From: Bordetella parapertussis
GTDB lineage: Bacteria; Pseudomonadota; Gammaproteobacteria; Burkholderiales; Burkholderiaceae_C
Length of the DNA: 6,488 nt
NCBI GenBank assembly: GCA_945875935.1
Contig: CAMCNE010000116.1
Location: 1 to 6,488 of the forward strand
Direction of reading: 5' to 3'
Below are positions 5,561 to 6,488 of this stretch, piece after piece; positions within the stretch are counted from its first letter, which is position 1; each line of letters starts with the position of its first letter. A model generated the notes under the pieces. That model worked only from the letters and a program-made list of their open reading frames with translations. It did no database searches and was not told where the DNA came from. The position numbers were made by a program, and so were the translations under genes.

Positions 5561-6488
5561 ATGAAAGCTGAATCGATCACCGCGCAAGGTCCGGTACGTT
5601 GGCCGCGAGCCGCCTGGCCGCCTCTCGCGCAATGGCTTTGCCGCCTGGCTGTGGCCACACCGCTAGCCTGTGCCGCTCTGGGCGCCGCCGCCCAGACCGA
5701 TGCCCCCGCCACCTGGGCGTTCACGCCGCCACGCGACGAGTTCAGCGCCGACTCGCTGCTCGACTTGCGCTCGCTCAACGAGCGCATCGCGGGTGAAACC
5801 GGCTTCGTGCGCGTCGACGCACGGGGCGACTTCATCCGTGGCGACGGCCAGCCGATCCGCTTTTGGGCGGTCAACAGCGATGTGGCGCGCGAGCCGTTCG
5901 TGGCCAAGCCGCGGGGGCCGAAGACCGCGCCCGATCTGGCGCGCCACGCGCGGTTTCTGGCCAAGCGCGGCGTCAATCTGGTGCGCCAGCACCGACAGAT
6001 CAGCCCACCGACCAGCGCAGCCATCGGCGACATCAACGGCGCCGAGCGCGATGCGATCTGGCGCATGGTGGCGGCCATGCGCACCGAGGGCATCTACAGC
6101 GTGATCTCGCCGTACTGGGCCGTGCCCATGAAGTTCTCGAAGGACTGGGCAGTGGCCGGTGGCGCCGATCAGTCGGCCCTCGGTCTGCTGTTTTTCGACC
6201 CCGTGCTGCAAGCCGCCTACAAGTCGTGGCTGAAGCAGCTGTTCACCGAAAAGAACCCGTACAACGGCGTGCCACTGGCGCGCGATGCGAGCGTGGCGCT
6301 GGTGCAAATCCAGAACGAGGACAGCTTGCTGTTCTGGACGGTCGGCGGCATCAAGGGGCCGCAGCGTGCCGCGCTCGAGACCCGCTTCGCGCAGTTCGTG
6401 ATGGCCAAGCACGGCTCGCTGGCGAAGGCTTTGGCCGCCTGGGGCGGTGAGCGGATTCGGGAAGACGCGCCCGACGAAGGCCGTCTGG
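5561..6488 (+). CDS. Exported glycoside-hydrolase-like protein (clan GH-A type), N-terminal part
   Basis: The frame is open from the ATG at 5561 to the window edge (309 codons, no stop); the 3' end lies outside. Residues 1 to about 44 look like a long Sec signal: basic/proline n-region, WLCRLAVATPLACAALGAAA core, cleavage after AAA44. C37 does not fit a good lipobox. The mature part starts with an entry strand (GFVRVDARGDFIRGDGQPIR) and RFWAVNSD (100-107). KRGVNLVRQHRQI (135 onward) looks like a TIM-barrel strand seen in GH5- and GH42-like enzymes. ASVALVQIQNEDSL holds N252-E253; an Asn-Glu pair ending a strand is the clan GH-A acid/base signature. The nucleophile glutamate would lie beyond the edge. 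Family, substrate and total length cannot be fixed. Only a weak GAAAG precedes the ATG, so a later start is possible. Base composition resembles the neighbours. Confidence 0.8.
   Translation, partial: MKAESITAQGPVRWPRAAWPPLAQWLCRLAVATPLACAALGAAAQTDAPATWAFTPPRDEFSADSLLDLRSLNERIAGETGFVRVDARGDFIRGDGQPIRFWAVNSDVAREPFVAKPRGPKTAPDLARHARFLAKRGVNLVRQHRQISPPTSAAIGDINGAERDAIWRMVAAMRTEGIYSVISPYWAVPMKFSKDWAVAGGADQSALGLLFFDPVLQAAYKSWLKQLFTEKNPYNGVPLARDASVALVQIQNEDSLLFWTVGGIKGPQRAALETRFAQFVMAKHGSLAKALAAWGGERIREDAPDEGRL

Noticed and set aside
5541..5564. A seven-codon ORF (ATG at 5541) overlapping the hydrolase ATG, similar in arrangement to the sdhC leader
   Set aside because: It has no ribosome-binding site of its own and starts immediately after the terminator T-run. 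The shared ATGAAAGCTG at both loci is short enough to be chance.
4870..6093. A 407-codon minus-strand open frame spanning the acnB 3' end, the terminator and the hydrolase start
   Set aside because: It crosses two plus-strand genes and a strong terminator and has no recognisable domain; it is a high-GC shadow.

Overview
The window reads as a chromosomal housekeeping segment from a GC-rich betaproteobacterium, most likely Burkholderiales (Comamonadaceae or a close relative). The grounds are the uniformly high GC, the protein similarity I recognise, and the gene neighbourhood: a GntR/HutC-type regulator divergent from malate dehydrogenase, with the succinate dehydrogenase operon beyond the regulator and an AcnB-type aconitase downstream. 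This lineage call rests on recall, not on a search.

Layout. Bases 1-77 (minus strand) hold the first 25 codons of sdhC, which enters the window's left edge. A 110-bp gap with weak hairpins separates it from a GntR-family regulator with a UTRA ligand domain (188-967, minus). A 194-bp divergent intergenic region follows. It carries a near-perfect operator-like palindrome (1029-1049) just upstream of a good sigma-70-type promoter for mdh (1052-1080). Then come mdh (1162-2148, plus), a strong intrinsic terminator (2187-2220), a small exported protein of unknown function (2288-2800), acnB (2887-5484) and a second strong terminator (5506-5539). Last is the 5' part of a gene for an exported glycoside-hydrolase-like protein (5561 to the right edge).

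How the genes fit together. SdhC anchors succinate dehydrogenase (succinate to fumarate), Mdh makes oxaloacetate from malate, and AcnB isomerises citrate to isocitrate, so three TCA-cycle steps cluster here. The regulator sits between the sdh and mdh transcription units and may sense a TCA-related metabolite; this is inference from position and domain content. The small exported protein and the glycoside-hydrolase-like protein are not TCA enzymes. They are the least explained genes in the window.

I found no rRNA, tRNA, CRISPR array, insertion sequence, transposase, phage gene or attachment site. Long open frames antisense to acnB, mdh and other genes are explained by high-GC codon bias. I do not see a new multi-gene system. 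The observations most worth following are the operator/promoter arrangement, the uncharacterised two-cysteine exported protein, and the exported hydrolase placed directly after the acnB terminator.
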